From: an uncultured Sphingomonas sp. | Lineage (GTDB): Bacteria > Pseudomonadota > Alphaproteobacteria > Sphingomonadales > Sphingomonadaceae | DNA: 59,660 nucleotides | NCBI RefSeq assembly: GCF_913778135.1 | Contig: NZ_CAJYVU010000013.1 | Location: forward strand, 1 to 59,660 | Direction: 5' to 3' | Part shown: positions 58,816 through 59,660 of the stretch, in pieces | Layout of the letters: each line of letters starts with the position of its first letter | Position numbering within the stretch: position 1 is the first letter of the stretch | The notes under the pieces: model-generated | The model's database searches: none | What the model saw: the letters and a program-made list of their open reading frames with translations, nothing else | What the model was told of the DNA's origin: nothing | Program-made: the position numbers and the translations under genes

Positions 58816-59532
58816 TCAGAACGCGGCCTTGCCGATCGAGGCTCCGCCATCGACGTGCAGCGTCTGGCCGGTGATGAATCCGGCATCGTCCGACAGCAGG
58901 AAGGCGATCGCTGCGGCGATCTCGTCCGGCTGGCCGAAACGGAGCATGGGCACGTTTGCCAGGTATCGGCGTTCGCCATCGCTGCCCGGCGGATTGTTGG
59001 CTCGGAAGAGCTCGGTCTCGGTCGGGCCCGGCGACACGGCGTTGACGGTGATGCCCGTCATCGCCAGCTCCAGCGCCCAGCCGCGCGTGAAGCTCGTCAG
59101 CGCTGCCTTGGCAGCGGCATAGGCGGTCCGATCGACCGCGCCGAGGACGGTAAGGCTGGTGATGTTGACGATGCGGCCCCAGCCACGGGCGCTCATGCCG
59201 GGCAGGAGCGCCTGCACCGTCTGAAGTGCCGGATGGAGGTTGACACGAAGCACCTCCTCGAACGTCGGCAGAGCGATCCGGCCCAGTGGTTGTGGACGGA
59301 CCAGCCCGACATTGTTGACGACCCCGTCGAACGCGCTGCACTTCGTCAGTCCGGCAAGCGTCCTCTCGGTCGCCTGCGGGTCCGCCAGATCGGCCTGAAC
59401 GAGCGTACCGGGAAAGTCCGGGGCGTCACCACGCGCGATGCCGACGACGTGATGGCCGATGCGGACCAGACGGTGGGCCAGCGCGAGCCCTATTCCTTTG
59501 CTGGCGCCGGTGACGAGGAAGGTGCGGGACAT
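58816..59532 (-). CDS. Short-chain dehydrogenase/reductase
   Basis: 238 residues. Classical SDR with LVTGASKGIGLALAHRL, VVNNVGLVRPQ (NNxG type), INITSLTVLG (catalytic Ser region), YAAAKAALTSFTRG (Tyr/Lys) and the PGPTETELF loop, ending in FITGQTLHVDGGASIG, typical of 3-oxoacyl-ACP reductase-like enzymes. It lies upstream of the other SDR on the same strand, so they are likely co-transcribed. Substrate not predictable. Confidence 0.92.
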   Translation of the reverse strand: MSRTFLVTGASKGIGLALAHRLVRIGHHVVGIARGDAPDFPGTLVQADLADPQATERTLAGLTKCSAFDGVVNNVGLVRPQPLGRIALPTFEEVLRVNLHPALQTVQALLPGMSARGWGRIVNITSLTVLGAVDRTAYAAAKAALTSFTRGWALELAMTGITVNAVSPGPTETELFRANNPPGSDGERRYLANVPMLRFGQPDEIAAAIAFLLSDDAGFITGQTLHVDGGASIGKAAF

Positions 59533-59582
59533 AGAATGCTCCGTCGGGAAGGCCCGGTCGCGATGGCGACCGGGCCGATCGT

Positions 59583-59660
59583 TCAGGCGGCGACGCTGGC
59601 CGCTCGGCGGAGCGCTGGCAGCATGTCCTCGGGCTCGGGGCGGCGCGTATAGTCCGGGTT
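59583..59660 (-). CDS. Partial gene, C-terminal end only
   Basis: The last 25 codons of a minus-strand gene that runs off the right end of the window: NPDYTRRPEPEDMLPALRRA and a short tail, TGA at 59583. The frame is open to the edge with GC-rich third positions. Located 50 bases upstream of the SDR gene, so probably the preceding gene of that operon. Too short to identify. Confidence 0.5.
   Translation of the reverse strand, partial: NPDYTRRPEPEDMLPALRRAASVAA

Noticed and set aside
1-59660. CRISPR array or rRNA genes
   Set aside because: No regularly spaced short direct repeats and no rRNA sequence blocks were seen on reading the window.

Overview
The window reads as a piece of a high-GC alphaproteobacterial chromosome, most likely a sphingomonad (Sphingomonadaceae). 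The basis is composition, very GC-rich third codon positions, overlapping ATGA/GTGA gene junctions, TonB-dependent uptake of plant polymers, and the family mix (DUF3089, AtuA-type proteins, GH3 enzymes with alanine-rich signal peptides). This placement comes from gene content only. No rRNA, no complete tRNA and no CRISPR array was seen; the only tRNA sequence is a 3' half.

Layout. 0-4.5 kb: a secreted carboxylesterase, a GH1 beta-glucosidase and a DUF3089 hydrolase, then decayed gene ends including a TonB-receptor N-terminus. 5.2-14.5 kb: a two-component system divergent from a long operon for an RND efflux pump (adaptor, pump, outer-membrane channel) extended by cytochrome b561 and an MFS exporter, all with overlapping stops and starts. 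14.5-23 kb: mobile-element territory. It holds transposase and MarR debris, a tRNA-Thr 3' half used as an attachment site, a truncated integrase, a minus-strand module (small protein, HTH-metallophosphoesterase split by an in-frame TAG, Toprim/P-loop ATPase), an ArsR gene broken at an 11-G run, and an unrecognised 456-residue protein. 23.4-39.1 kb: a catabolic locus with two GH3 enzymes, a large PF20091-type hydrolase, a split AtuA pair, a CitMHS transporter, a LysR regulator, a carboxylesterase and a TonB-dependent receptor. Two diverged copies of a ~65-bp sequence lie at its two ends.

39.6-41.7 kb: a second relic, a P-loop ATPase with a zinc-finger-like cysteine cluster that meets a truncated integrase tail to tail at what looks like a deletion junction. 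41.8-48.8 kb: a tricarboxylate-type uptake locus (TctDE-like sensor and regulator, substrate-binding protein, porin, CitMHS carrier, alpha/beta hydrolase). 49-55 kb: a Crp/Fnr regulator divergent from a secreted esterase, two tandem catalase-like proteins, a yellow/MRJP-type protein and a DUF1440 membrane protein. 55.4-59.7 kb: a PNPOx-like protein, a dehalogenase/epoxide-hydrolase-like enzyme divergent from a LysR regulator, two short-chain dehydrogenases, and the last codons of a gene that continues off the window.

The catabolic locus probably works as a chain: polymers or oligomers enter through the TonB receptor, esterases and GH3 enzymes trim them in the periplasm, and CitMHS carriers import organic-acid products. 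This is inferred from families and gene order.
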